From the NCBI RefSeq assembly GCF_002159645.1, contig NZ_NFJB01000006.1:1-64000 (forward strand): a DNA stretch of 64,000 nucleotides. Direction: 5' to 3'. A program made the translations under genes and the position numbers. A model generated the notes under the pieces. It was given only the letters and a program-made list of their open reading frames with translations. It had not been told where the DNA came from and made no database searches. The DNA comes from Parabacteroides sp. An277 (GTDB taxonomy: Bacteria; Bacteroidota; Bacteroidia; Bacteroidales; Tannerellaceae). This document shows positions 1 through 8,202 of the stretch, piece by piece (position 1 is the first letter of the stretch; every line of letters starts with the position of its first letter).

Positions 1-1
1 G

Positions 2-121
2 TCTCGCCATGAGTTACGCGAGGCTTTCGCTACGAAACAACGAATGGAGGCAAACTATTACATTCATACGGACGCCATCCAGAAGCCTTTATTCATAAAA
101 AAGAGGCTGCGTCTATTTTGA
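2..121 (+). CDS. possible 3' end of a gene entering from the left
   Basis: The frame beginning at base 2 stays open to a TGA at 119-121 and would encode about 39 residues ending in FIKKRLRLF. Codon choice looks like that of neighbouring genes. A second frame is open to TAA at 96-98, just before the hairpin at 105-128, so the correct frame is uncertain. No family can be recognised from so short a fragment. It would converge on the arginine operon. Confidence 0.3.
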   Translation, partial: SRHELREAFATKQRMEANYYIHTDAIQKPLFIKKRLRLF

Positions 122-128
122 CACAGCC
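95..128. terminator. terminator between left-edge fragment and argD
   Basis: GGCTGCGTC (105-113) pairs with GACACAGCC (120-128) around a 6-nt loop, with one G-U pair. On the minus strand the hairpin is followed by a T-rich run read from 103 down to 95, so it suits the end of the arginine operon. Confidence 0.6.
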
Positions 129-176
129 CCTTAAAAATATAAAATGAATCGTCAAAATAAAGAACAAATCCGTTTC

Positions 177-1310
177 TTACGCTTTCAAACCCAATACGTG
201 GCGGAAACGACGAATGAACTCAGCAGCCTCGTCTAGCGTGAGGCAAAGCGGCGGAAGGAGACGGATGGTGTTCGTTCCGGCCACGCCTGTGAATACCTTC
301 TCGTCGAATAAGAGGCGCGAGCGAATCTCTTTGATGGACTCTTCAAATTCTACTCCAATCATTAAGCCGCGACCGCGCACCTCCTTGATGCCCGGAAGTT
401 GACGGAGTTGTTCCATCAAATAAGCACCGACCTTTCCGGCATTGACAACGAGATTCTCTTCATTCATAATATTCAATACAGCGATGGCGGCTGCACAGGC
501 GAGATGGTTTCCACCAAACGTAGTTCCTAACATGCCATACACTGGTTTGAACATCGGGCTAATCAGCACGGCACCCATCGGGAAACCGTTGGCAATGCCT
601 TTGGCCATAGTGATGAGGTCTGGACGAATACCGGCATATTGATGTGCGAAAAATTTTCCGCTTCGTCCATATCCGGATTGGATTTCGTCAAGAATCAACA
701 CAGCTTCATATTTGGTACAAAGTTCGCGGAGGCTGCGCATGAATTCGTCCGTTGGCAGCTGAATTCCACCTATACCTTGGATGCCTTCGATGATGACAGA
801 CGATACATCTCCTTTCTTCAACTCTGCCTCTACGGCGTAAGGATCGTTGAGTGGAAGATAGGTAACGTCTAGCCCTTCATTTACTGGAGCGATAATCTTC
901 GGATTATCCGTTACTCGCACTGCAGCGGATGTTCTTCCGTGGAAAGAGTGCTTAAAAGCCAGTACGCGGCGCTTTCCGTTATGGAACGATGCTAATTTCA
1001 GCGCATTCTCGTTCGCCTCGGCGCCGGAGTTAATCAAAAAGAGTGCATACTCGTCGTAGCCGCATGCCACACCGAGCTTGTCTGCCAACGTTTGTTGCAG
1101 GCTGTTGATGACGGAGTTTGAATAAAATCCGAGCTTAGCTACCTGTTCGCTGATAGCCTTTACATATGTTGGGTGGCTATGGCCTACAGAAATAACAGCA
1201 TGGCCGCCATAAAGGTCGAGGTACTCGTTCCCCTCTTTATCATACACATGGCAACCTTTGCCTTGTACGATTTCTATGTTAAATAATGGATATACGTCGA
1301 ATAGTTTCAT
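177..1310 (-). CDS. argD: acetylornithine (or succinylornithine) aminotransferase
   Basis: 377-aa class-III PLP aminotransferase that converts N-acyl-glutamate semialdehyde to N-acylornithine in arginine biosynthesis. Visible features are the substrate/PLP segment INSGAEANENALK near residues 93-105, the DEIQSGYGRSGK cofactor segment near 208-219 and the PLP lysine in MAKGIANGFP (K237). It is the last gene of the operon, 18 bp after argC, and ends about 50 bp before a terminator. In Bacteroides species the pathway is known to run on N-succinyl rather than N-acetyl intermediates. The sequence alone does not say which acyl group this enzyme prefers. Confidence 0.93.
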   Translation of the reverse strand: MKLFDVYPLFNIEIVQGKGCHVYDKEGNEYLDLYGGHAVISVGHSHPTYVKAISEQVAKLGFYSNSVINSLQQTLADKLGVACGYDEYALFLINSGAEANENALKLASFHNGKRRVLAFKHSFHGRTSAAVRVTDNPKIIAPVNEGLDVTYLPLNDPYAVEAELKKGDVSSVIIEGIQGIGGIQLPTDEFMRSLRELCTKYEAVLILDEIQSGYGRSGKFFAHQYAGIRPDLITMAKGIANGFPMGAVLISPMFKPVYGMLGTTFGGNHLACAAAIAVLNIMNEENLVVNAGKVGAYLMEQLRQLPGIKEVRGRGLMIGVEFEESIKEIRSRLLFDEKVFTGVAGTNTIRLLPPLCLTLDEAAEFIRRFRHVLGLKA

Positions 1311-1328
1311 ATTAGTTTCCCTTCTTTA

Positions 1329-2297
1329 TTAAAACGCTGATGGCTTTAGATGCAACCCCACCGTTTCCTCCAATCCGAACATCAGATTCATGTTGTGGAG
1401 TGCTTGCCCACTAGCACCTTTCAGCAGATTGTCTATCATCGATACAATCAACAATTTGTCTTCATACTTTTGCAAGTAAATGAGACACTTGTTGGTGTTG
1501 ACCACTTGCTTCAAGTCCGGATTTTTGTCGACGATGAACGTAAATGAATGGTCGTTATAATATTCTTCGTAAATACGACGAATTTCGCTCAACTCAATTT
1601 TGCAATCCAGATATGTGGTTGCAAAAATGCCTCGCGAGAAATTGCCTCGTACTGGAATGAAGTTGATTTGGCTCTTGAAGCTGTTCTGTAATTGTACCAA
1701 GCTTTGGTTGATTTCAGCCAAATGTTGGTGCGTAAACGGTTTGTAGATGGAGATATTGTCATTCCGCCAACTAAAGTGCGACGTGGCCGATGGTTTCACG
1801 CCCGCGCCCGTCGAACCTGTAATGGCATTCACGTGCAAATCCGAGTTCAACATTAAATGTTTGGCCAGCGGAAGCACTCCCAACTGGATGCAAGTCGCAA
1901 AGCAACCCGGATTGGCAATGTGGTTCGCTTCACAAATCGCCCGGCGGTTCAATTCCGGCAAACCATATACGAAATCGTGCTCTTCGCTCTTGATGCGGTA
2001 ATCCATCGAAAGATCAATGATTTTTACATGTGCCGGAACCGTATGCGACTCCATGAATTTCCGCGTATCGCCATGCGCTGTGCAGAAGAAAAGACAATCG
2101 ATTTCGTCTAGAGGCAGTTCGGAAGTGAAGCGCAAATCTGTTTCTCCATACAACCCTTCGTGTACATCTGTGATGCGATTCCCGGCGTTGCTTGTGCTGT
2201 TGATGAAGGCTATTTCTACATCCGGATGGTTGAGCAGCAGGCGAATAAGTTCGCCTGCTGTATAACCTGCCCCCCCTATAATTCCTACTTTAATCAT
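1329..2297 (-). CDS. argC: N-acetyl-gamma-glutamyl-phosphate reductase
   Basis: 322 aa, the usual length for the short ArgC type. The N-terminal nucleotide-binding motif GIIGGAGYTAGEL is at residues 5-17 and the catalytic cysteine lies in ANPGCFATC (C132). It reduces N-acylglutamyl phosphate to the semialdehyde with NADPH. Its start codon overlaps the stop of argG by 4 bp, so the two are translationally coupled. argD follows after 18 bp. Confidence 0.95.
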   Translation of the reverse strand: MIKVGIIGGAGYTAGELIRLLLNHPDVEIAFINSTSNAGNRITDVHEGLYGETDLRFTSELPLDEIDCLFFCTAHGDTRKFMESHTVPAHVKIIDLSMDYRIKSEEHDFVYGLPELNRRAICEANHIANPGCFATCIQLGVLPLAKHLMLNSDLHVNAITGSTGAGVKPSATSHFSWRNDNISIYKPFTHQHLAEINQSLVQLQNSFKSQINFIPVRGNFSRGIFATTYLDCKIELSEIRRIYEEYYNDHSFTFIVDKNPDLKQVVNTNKCLIYLQKYEDKLLIVSMIDNLLKGASGQALHNMNLMFGLEETVGLHLKPSAF

Positions 2298-3499
2298 ATT
2301 TTCTCGTCCTTATGGTTCGTATAATAGACACGGAGTGGCGTAGAGAGTACTTTAATGAAGCCTTTGGCGTCTTCAGCTGTCCAACCCTTTTGCATTTCGC
2401 CATACTCACCGAACTTCGTCTTCACCAAATCGTCTGGAGATTCCACGCCGACGGTCGAGAAGGAAAGCGGACGGAGTTCGAGGATAGCCGTACCGTTTAC
2501 GTTGCGTTGGGATTCCTGAAGCATTGCTTCGATGTCGCGCATTACCGGTTCCAAGTATTGGCTTTCGTGCAAGAACATGCCGTACCAGTTGGCTACTTGG
2601 TCTTTCCAGTATTGTTGCCACTTACTCAAAGTGTATTTTTCTAAGAATCGATGTGCACCGATAATCAACATCGGAGCAGCAGCTTCAAATCCGACACGCC
2701 CTTTGATGCCGATGATTGTGTCACCCACGTGCATGTCGCGTCCGATACCGTATGCTGCGCCGATCTCTTCTACTTTTTGGATAGCTTTAATCGGGTCGTC
2801 GAAGCGTTCATCGTTGACGGCTTTCAGCTCACCCTTCTCGAACGTGAGGCGGAGTTGCTCGCTGCCCGTCTTCTTTACTTGCTTTAAATAAGCCGATTCG
2901 GGCAAGCCTTGGGCTGAATCGAGGATTTCGCCTCCGCAAATCGACGTACCCCACAAGCCCACATTATAAGAATATTTCAGTTTCGTGAAGTCTGCTACAT
3001 AACCATGTTCCTTTAAATAATTGATTTCGAAGTCGCGGCTTAGCGCCATATCGCGCGTCAGCGTGATGATTTCCACGTTCGGAGCCAGTACGAGGAACGT
3101 CATATCGAAACGCACCTGGTCGTTTCCGGCCCCCGTCGAACCGTGAGCAATCGCGTCTGCGCCAATCTCGTTGGCATAACGGGCAATCGCTAGTGCTTGG
3201 AAGATACGTTCAGAACTTACAGAAATAGGATAGGTCCCATTGCGGAGCACATTCCCGAAAATCATAAACTTGAGGCTCTTTTCATAATACTCCTGCGTTA
3301 CATCGAGTGTTACATACTTTGTAGCACCCAGTTTGTACGCATTTTCTTCGTTTTGTTTCAATTGCTCGGCACTGAATCCGCCCGTATTGGCACAAGCAGC
3401 ATATACTTCATACCCTTTTTCTTTTGCCAGATACATCACCGTGAAAGATGTATCCAATCCGCCGCTGAATGCGACAACTACTTTCTTCTTCTTTTCCAT
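2294..3499 (-). CDS. argG: argininosuccinate synthase
   Basis: 401 aa from the ATG at 3499 (MEKKKK...). An in-frame ATG exists 33 bp upstream, but the 11 extra residues look non-conserved. The ATP pyrophosphatase P-loop AFSGGLDTSF is near the N-terminus. The enzyme joins citrulline and aspartate using ATP. It overlaps argC by 4 bp and lies 127 bp after the GNAT gene of the same operon. That 127-bp gap contains several ATGAATG-like repeats but no clear operator. Confidence 0.95.
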   Translation of the reverse strand: MEKKKKVVVAFSGGLDTSFTVMYLAKEKGYEVYAACANTGGFSAEQLKQNEENAYKLGATKYVTLDVTQEYYEKSLKFMIFGNVLRNGTYPISVSSERIFQALAIARYANEIGADAIAHGSTGAGNDQVRFDMTFLVLAPNVEIITLTRDMALSRDFEINYLKEHGYVADFTKLKYSYNVGLWGTSICGGEILDSAQGLPESAYLKQVKKTGSEQLRLTFEKGELKAVNDERFDDPIKAIQKVEEIGAAYGIGRDMHVGDTIIGIKGRVGFEAAAPMLIIGAHRFLEKYTLSKWQQYWKDQVANWYGMFLHESQYLEPVMRDIEAMLQESQRNVNGTAILELRPLSFSTVGVESPDDLVKTKFGEYGEMQKGWTAEDAKGFIKVLSTPLRVYYTNHKDEKI

Positions 3500-3626
3500 A
3501 TTTTCGTTAATTAAGAATGAAGAATGAAGCATGGAGAATGGAAAAAATTGACGCCGTCATTTGTTTCATTCATCGTACTAAATCCGTTCATTCACGTTCT
3601 TATTTTTTACTTTTAGTATTGTGTTT

Positions 3627-4187
3627 TTATTGATGTTCCATTTTGTGTGCATCTGGGTCGTAAAGCATTCCGGTACAGATACAATAGCGGCGGTTGGTAC
3701 GCTCCAGAATGTCGTGGTTGATGCATCCTTGGCATCCGCGCCAGAAGGCTTCGTCGGTTGTCAAATCGGCAAAAGTGACGGGAACGTAGCCCAACTCCGT
3801 ATTCATCTTCATCACCGCCGCGCCCGACGTCAGGCTGAATATTTTCGCATGAGGCCAACGCATCCGAGCCAATTGGAACGTCATCTCTTTGATACGTTTA
3901 GCAATACCCAGTCCGCGGAAATCCGGATGGACAATCAATCCTGATGTCGTGACATACTCTTTGTTCCCCCACGATTCGATGTAACTGAACCCCGCGAATC
4001 GGTCTCCCGCCAACGCGATGACCGCTTTTCCTTCCTTCATTTTCTGTGCCACGTACTCGTGTGTCCGTTTGGCAATGCCTGTACCGCGTACTTTTGCCGC
4101 CTCTTCAATGGTCTTCAAGATCGTGTCTACATACACCTCGTGTGAAGCCTCGGCAATCATCACGTCTACTTCTACTTGTTGTTCCAT
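3627..4187 (-). CDS. GNAT-family N-acyltransferase of the arginine operon
   Basis: 186 aa. The GNAT core is visible as VIALAGDRFAGFSYIES, the VHPDFRGLGIAKRIKE acyl-CoA loop near residues 89-104 and a following SLTSGAAVMKMNTELGY segment. The C-terminal tail carries a cluster CQGC...CIC (about residues 150-170) that could bind metal. It sits 12 bp downstream of argR and upstream of argG. The position suggests the missing first step, transfer of an acetyl or succinyl group from CoA to glutamate, replacing argA/argJ. That function is inferred from context only. Confidence 0.8.
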   Translation of the reverse strand: MEQQVEVDVMIAEASHEVYVDTILKTIEEAAKVRGTGIAKRTHEYVAQKMKEGKAVIALAGDRFAGFSYIESWGNKEYVTTSGLIVHPDFRGLGIAKRIKEMTFQLARMRWPHAKIFSLTSGAAVMKMNTELGYVPVTFADLTTDEAFWRGCQGCINHDILERTNRRYCICTGMLYDPDAHKMEHQ

Positions 4188-4199
4188 ATTTATTTGTTC

Positions 4200-4649
4200 T
4201 TATTTTCTTATTATATAATGAGTCAATGCCTCCAAGACACTTTGCCGGTTGAACCCTTCGCGCGGGATGACGAGAATCGTGTCGTCGCCTGCAATAGTAC
4301 CTAAGATTTCCTTCGGTGCATGCGTGTCAATGTCTGAAGCGATACCCATGGCATATCCGGGGCGCGTCTTAATAACGGCCAAATTCCCTGAGAATTCGAT
4401 ATTCGGTGCTATCGTTTCCGGAGCTTGCTTGGGTGTGAACGTCTGAGATTCGGGCAATCGGTAGACATACATCCCGTTGGCATCATGTACTTTGGCTACT
4501 TTCAACTGACGAATATCGCGTGAAAGCGTAGCCTGCGTCACCACAAAACCCTCCTCATTCAAGCGCTTCATCAACTGCTCTTGATTGTAAATCGCCTCTT
4601 CTCCGATAATTCGTCCAATCGTTTCCAAACGCTCTTTCTTCGTGCTCAT
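4200..4649 (-). CDS. argR: arginine repressor ArgR
   Basis: 149 aa from the ATG at 4649 ([12 protein letters not shown]). The longer reading frame adds 20 residues through the promoter and operator, so the short start is preferred. The N-terminal winged helix includes the recognition segment [13 protein letters not shown]. The C-terminal oligomerisation/arginine-binding domain has [12 protein letters not shown]. It is the first gene of its own operon and two ARG-box-like palindromes lie around its promoter, which predicts autoregulation and control of GNAT-argGCD. Confidence 0.95.
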   Translation of the reverse strand: MSTKKERLETIGRIIGEEAIYNQEQLMKRLNEEGFVVTQATLSRDIRQLKVAKVHDANGMYVYRLPESQTFTPKQAPETIAPNIEFSGNLAVIKTRPGYAMGIASDIDTHAPKEILGTIAGDDTILVIPREGFNRQSVLEALTHYIIRK

Positions 4650-4651
4650 TT

Positions 4652-4708
4652 TGTATAAATATTCAATCGAGGCTGCAAAGATAGGCAATAGAATTGAATA
4701 AATATACA
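4652..4708 (-). promoter_or_regulatory. arg operon promoter between two ARG-box-like operators
   Basis: On the minus strand TATCTTTG (4683-4676) is a perfect Bacteroidetes -7 box. Two AT-rich palindromes resemble the known ARG box WNTGAATWWWWATTCANW: TGTATAAATATTCA at 4652-4665 and TGAATAAATATACA at 4695-4708. Their starts are 43 bp apart, about four helical turns. One lies upstream of the -7 box and the other between it and the argR start codon. A -33 TTTG occurs at 4711-4714 but with a long 23+ bp spacing. Confidence 0.7.
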
Positions 4709-4741
4709 AATTTGATTCTCTTTTTCTGGAAAAATGAATAC

Positions 4742-4880
4742 AACGGGAATGTTTCCCGTTTTTTTACGATGGGGAGGTGTGCCGCATTTCGGATTTTTTA
4801 GTTGTTCCAAAGATACGAATTTCCTTTTATAAAAAAGATGGTGGGGAGGGTGCGGATTCCAATTTGGAATTTTTTTTACA
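4742..4880 (+). terminator. two terminator-like hairpins upstream of the AT-rich gene
   Basis: AACGGGAA (4742-4749) pairs with TTCCCGTT (4753-4760), followed by seven Ts. TTCCAATTTGGAA near 4858-4871 is followed by eight Ts. Both read as intrinsic terminators on the plus strand. No plus-strand gene precedes them, so they may insulate the downstream AT-rich island or be remnants. The minus strand also holds a TATCTTTG box at about 4808-4815. Confidence 0.45.
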
Positions 4881-4895
4881 TTTTCTATTTCGATT

Positions 4896-4927
4896 TTTGC
4901 TCATATGAAATATTCTTCTTATCTTAC
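4896..4927 (+). promoter_or_regulatory. weak promoter candidate for the AT-rich gene
   Basis: TTTG at 4896-4899 and TATCTTAC at 4920-4927 (6 of 8 matches to TAnnTTTG) are separated by 20 bp, the spacing expected for the primary Bacteroidetes sigma factor. Confidence 0.4.
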
Positions 4928-4959
4928 CTGCAAAAAAGTAATACTAAAAATAGTAAGAT

Positions 4960-5406
4960 ATGAAAACAGAGAAAAAGCAAGTTGAGAATTATGACCTTTT
5001 TAATGTTACTTGTGAAGGTTTTAGTGGTTATAGAGATCTTGAACCTAAAAGTAGTATAATAATAGGTAGTACCGAACGAAATAAAAATAAGTATTATGAG
5101 ATTAGATTAAGTCTAATAGATATCTATGGATACAGAAAGATATATGATGAATGGGATGAATCGTATATAATCGGTAACAAAGTGTGTATAAGAATTTCAG
5201 AGCAAATCAAAAAAGAGAATGAACCAAAGTATAACTGGGAAAAGACAAAAGAATTTGTATTTGAATCATATCCTGAATTTTTAGAAGTATTGAATAAAGG
5301 AGTTAAGATTGCAGAATTAAAGAAACAGTTTGGAAATATAGATGTGAAAACGATAACCTTGAAACAGGTAACGGAAATGATACAGAAGTTAAAGAGATTA
5401 TGGTAG
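4960..5406 (+). CDS. hypothetical protein of an AT-rich island
   Basis: 148 aa, charged and soluble, with no signal peptide or membrane segment. I do not recognise a family. The DNA is far more AT-rich than the flanks, with AAA/GAA/ATA codons dominating, which suggests recent acquisition. The C-terminal part, about residues 110-148, reads as a helical Lys/Glu-rich segment. It lies between the argR promoter and a truncated DUF4469-like fragment. Confidence 0.65.
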   Translation: MKTEKKQVENYDLFNVTCEGFSGYRDLEPKSSIIIGSTERNKNKYYEIRLSLIDIYGYRKIYDEWDESYIIGNKVCIRISEQIKKENEPKYNWEKTKEFVFESYPEFLEVLNKGVKIAELKKQFGNIDVKTITLKQVTEMIQKLKRLW

Positions 5407-5453
5407 AGGATAGCAAGCCTTCTGTTTAGTAAATATGGAACATCGAACATCAA

Positions 5454-5816
5454 ATGTTACGTATTAAGAGTTTATTTAATAATGTGTTTTCCGAGTTCTC
5501 TGTGCATACAATAATTAAGAAGGGGAAAACGACAGTTATCGAAGGCACAGGACTTACTTTATTAAATCAATCAGGCGACGCGGCGGGCGATTTGATTCTT
5601 GCTTCCACGTGGTCTGAGGAGCCGCTCGATGACAAGGTGCCGGCCGCGAATATCACGTTGAACACAGTCACCCACATCGAATTTACGATGACGGAATACT
5701 TGACAGAAGGGAAATATTCGCTCCGCATCGAGACCTATTATAATGGGGAAGGGAATCCGCCACGCCTGGAGCCGGTGGTAATTAAGTTCCCGGAAGAGAT
5801 AACGTTGTTGATGTAA
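5454..5816 (+). CDS. DUF4469-like C-terminal fragment, apparently truncated or chimeric
   Basis: 120 aa. From about residue 25 to the end it resembles the C-terminal Ig-like DUF4469 domain of Bacteroidales HU-like DNA-binding proteins: conserved pattern TLNTVTHIEFTMTEYLTEG then YSLRIETYYNGEGNPPRLEP. The N-terminal HU domain expected for a full-length protein is missing. Base composition changes abruptly near 5565-5575, AT-rich before and GC-rich after. The 3' part is therefore probably native and the 5' part foreign. A strong terminator follows at 5838-5872. The family assignment is from memory of the pattern and is moderate. Confidence 0.6.
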   Translation: MLRIKSLFNNVFSEFSVHTIIKKGKTTVIEGTGLTLLNQSGDAAGDLILASTWSEEPLDDKVPAANITLNTVTHIEFTMTEYLTEGKYSLRIETYYNGEGNPPRLEPVVIKFPEEITLLM

Positions 5817-5837
5817 ACACAAAGAAAACGAAGGAGC

Positions 5838-5872
5838 GAAAGGCGCGAGGTTATGAATGCTTCGCGCCTTTC
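5838..5872. terminator. terminator between DUF4469-like fragment and comEC
   Basis: GAAAGGCGCGA (5838-5848) pairs perfectly with TCGCGCCTTTC (5862-5872) over 11 bp with a 13-nt loop. It sits between converging genes and could serve both, although T-runs are short. Confidence 0.7.
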
Positions 5873-5929
5873 TATATTCCTCTGCGTCATTCTGATCGAA
5901 ATAAATAAAGCCAGACGAAGGTTTCAGGG

Positions 5930-7180
5930 TTAAAAAAGAAGGAGGGCGAGCGAAAAGAGCAGGAGGAGAGACAAGGTGGCAAATAGGTAGCGTTTCTCCT
6001 TATTATATAAGTAGATGCAGAAGGCGAGGAGCGTGGCGTAGGAAAGGGCGAGTAGGAGTGGCGTAAAGGGACGGCTTGCGGCGAGTGGCGGGATGCGTCC
6101 CATGCGGTCGATGAAGTGACAGAAGGAGGAGGTGAGCCAGGCGACACCAGTACCGACCCAACTCCATGCGCATCCGAACTGATAAAGCATAATCCAACAT
6201 AAAGCACAGGGAATAAGGAGTATGGAATAGACCGTGACAGGCAGGGCCACCAGCATCGAGACAGACGATATCTGCCCGAAATAGTAAAAGCAGAGCGGAA
6301 GCGTCCCGATTTGTGCGGCGAGACTGACCGCCACCCAGTCCCAAAGCATTTGCAAACCTGGATTTCGCAGGGCGAACCATCCGCGAATCCGGCGATAAAA
6401 GAAGAGGATGGAAAGCACGGCGAGGTAGCTTAACTCGAAGCCTAAGTCGAACAGGTAGAATGGATTGTAGACTAACATGCAGAAGGCAGACGCCGCCCAG
6501 GTGTTGTATGAATCCGCGCGTCGTACCAGCAGCTTCCCGACCAAGTAGAACGAAAGCATCAAGGCTGAACGGACGGCAGGCGATTCCATTCCGGCCAGCA
6601 AGGTAAACCCCCAAATCCCCATAAGCAAAAGTATTTGCTTCACGTACCGAAATAGCGTGTGTTCGGGAAGAAAAAACAAACAAGCCCGTAAAAAAGCATA
6701 CACGACGCCGACGTGAAAGCCGCTCACCGACAAGATGTGCGCCGCGCCCGAGAAGTTGAACCGCTCGCGGATGGTCCAATCCAAATGCTGGCGATAGCCT
6801 AACGTCAGTGTGGCCAGCACGTTCTTTTCTTGTTCTGCCAAATCCAAAACATCCAACGAAGCGAGCAGGCGGAGTTGCCATTCCCGGAAATAGATTTGCC
6901 AAGCTGATAACTCATCGGTACCTTCCCAACGTAACCGGTAGCGGACATATCCAATGGATAAACACAAGAAAAAAACGGCGAAGAGCATGCCCCAATTCCC
7001 TCGCGACGCGAACGAAAGGCGTGCCTCGACAGGCTTCGTCAGAACCAAAAAGAGAAAAAAGAACAACGCCGCGCCTATTCCTATCCACCCGGGAAAAGGC
7101 ACGTACGTTGCGATACATATCCCACTAATCCAAAGGATAAGCAACCTCGCGAAGGGTCGCTTCTGAAATTCTTCTGCCAT
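5930..7180 (-). CDS. short ComEC/Rec2-type membrane protein
   Basis: 416-aa polytopic membrane protein matching the central Competence domain of ComEC: the segment HILSVSGFHVGVVYAF near residue 150 and GMESPAVRSALMLSFYLVGKL near residue 200. Roughly ten hydrophobic helices are visible. The usual N-terminal DUF4131 region is reduced and the C-terminal metallo-beta-lactamase domain of full-length ComEC is absent. This matches the short form common in Bacteroidales. Full-length ComEC carries DNA across the inner membrane. Whether the short form does so is unknown. It lies 33 bp downstream of rpe on the same strand. Confidence 0.85.
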   Translation of the reverse strand: MAEEFQKRPFARLLILWISGICIATYVPFPGWIGIGAALFFFLFLVLTKPVEARLSFASRGNWGMLFAVFFLCLSIGYVRYRLRWEGTDELSAWQIYFREWQLRLLASLDVLDLAEQEKNVLATLTLGYRQHLDWTIRERFNFSGAAHILSVSGFHVGVVYAFLRACLFFLPEHTLFRYVKQILLLMGIWGFTLLAGMESPAVRSALMLSFYLVGKLLVRRADSYNTWAASAFCMLVYNPFYLFDLGFELSYLAVLSILFFYRRIRGWFALRNPGLQMLWDWVAVSLAAQIGTLPLCFYYFGQISSVSMLVALPVTVYSILLIPCALCWIMLYQFGCAWSWVGTGVAWLTSSFCHFIDRMGRIPPLAASRPFTPLLLALSYATLLAFCIYLYNKEKRYLFATLSLLLLFSLALLLF

Positions 7181-7213
7181 TATTCATAGTTGAGGTTTGA
7201 GTTGTGAAGTCTT

Positions 7214-7864
7214 TTATAAAGCTTTTAAATCATGAATTACTTTTATCGGGTTCGGCGCCTTGAATACGAAACTTCCGGCGACCAAGATATCCGCTCCCGC
7301 CTCCAACAGGCGTTTGCCCGTTTCAAGATTCACACCGCCGTCAATCTCGATGAGCGTATTCAATCCTTTCCGCGTAATCATTTCGCGAAGGCAACGCGTT
7401 TTCTCTACCGAATGCTCAATGAATTTCTGTCCACCGTAACCCGGATTTACAGACATGAGCAATACCATATCGACATCTTGGATAATATCTTCGAGCAGGG
7501 AAACGGGCGTATGCGGGTTGAGTGTCACGCCAGCTTTCATACCTGCTTCCTTGATGGCTGCGATGGTTCGGTGCAGATGTGTGCAAGCTTCGTAATGGAC
7601 GTTCATCATGTAAGCGCCCGTCTCGGCTACTTCGTGCACGAACTTTCCCGGTTCGACAATCATCAAGTGGACATCCATAGGTTTCTTGCAAATAGATTTC
7701 AATCCTTCCAAGACTGGAAAACCAAACGAGATGTTGGGCACAAACACCCCATCCATAATATCTAAATGGAGCCAATCCGCTTCGCTATGGTTTATCATTT
7801 CGACTTCCTGCCTTAGATTCATGAAATCTGCAGAGAGCAAAGAGGGAGCAATCAGATGTTTCAT
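7214..7864 (-). CDS. rpe: ribulose-phosphate 3-epimerase
   Basis: 216-aa TIM barrel that interconverts ribulose-5-phosphate and xylulose-5-phosphate. Characteristic motifs are APSLLSADF at the N-terminus, WLHLDIMDGVFVPN with metal-binding His/Asp near residues 32-45, MSVNPGYGGQKF, and EIDGGVN near residue 175. It has its own promoter box upstream (7890-7897) just after the terminator of the sigma-factor transcript. comEC follows. Confidence 0.96.
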   Translation of the reverse strand: MKHLIAPSLLSADFMNLRQEVEMINHSEADWLHLDIMDGVFVPNISFGFPVLEGLKSICKKPMDVHLMIVEPGKFVHEVAETGAYMMNVHYEACTHLHRTIAAIKEAGMKAGVTLNPHTPVSLLEDIIQDVDMVLLMSVNPGYGGQKFIEHSVEKTRCLREMITRKGLNTLIEIDGGVNLETGKRLLEAGADILVAGSFVFKAPNPIKVIHDLKAL

Positions 7865-7889
7865 TGTTTGTTATTTATTTTATTTTCGG

Positions 7890-7897
7890 CAAAGGTA
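7890..7897 (-). promoter_or_regulatory. rpe -7 box
   Basis: TACCTTTG on the minus strand is a perfect match to TAnnTTTG and lies 26 bp from the rpe start codon. The T-run of the preceding terminator occupies the spacer region. Confidence 0.6.
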
Positions 7898-7935
7898 CAA
7901 AAAAAGGGAATGCGTCGTCTGGCATTCCCTTTTTA
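7898..7935. terminator. bidirectional terminator after the small protein gene
   Basis: GGGAATGC (7906-7913) pairs perfectly with GCATTCCC (7922-7929) around an 8-nt loop, with A/T runs on both sides. It ends the transcript of the sigma factor and the 55-aa gene just before the rpe promoter. Confidence 0.85.
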
Positions 7936-7944
7936 TTTCATTTA

Positions 7945-8112
7945 CTAATTCAATATAAAGCCACACAAGCGTACATCCAATGTAGGTTCAGCATGATATG
8001 TGCGGGCAAATTGCCTCAAAAAATCAAGTGTCCGTTCGCTTGGGTTTATACCTTCGGCCCGTTTGTCTTTTCCCTTTGAATCAGTAATACAAGATGTAGA
8101 GACTTTCTTCAT
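7945..8112 (-). CDS. conserved 55-aa small protein next to the sigma factor
   Basis: Reading frame MKKVSTSCITDSKGKDKRAE...DFLRQFARTYHAEPTLDVRLCGFILN, 55 aa from the ATG at 8112 or 57 aa from the ATG at 8118. It resembles a family of small Bacteroidales hypothetical proteins with the signature SKGKDKRAEGINPSE and DFLRQFAR. Function is unknown. It lies about 90 bp downstream of the ECF sigma gene on the same strand and ends 16 bp before a strong terminator, so it is probably the last gene of that transcript. Confidence 0.75.
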   Translation of the reverse strand: MKKVSTSCITDSKGKDKRAEGINPSERTLDFLRQFARTYHAEPTLDVRLCGFILN

Positions 8113-8202
8113 AGGCATTCGTTTTATTTATTTCCAATTACAATTATAAAACGAATGCCTTTCGGTTATATTGTACAAAAAGACTCGATTTTTTATCCAA
8201 AC

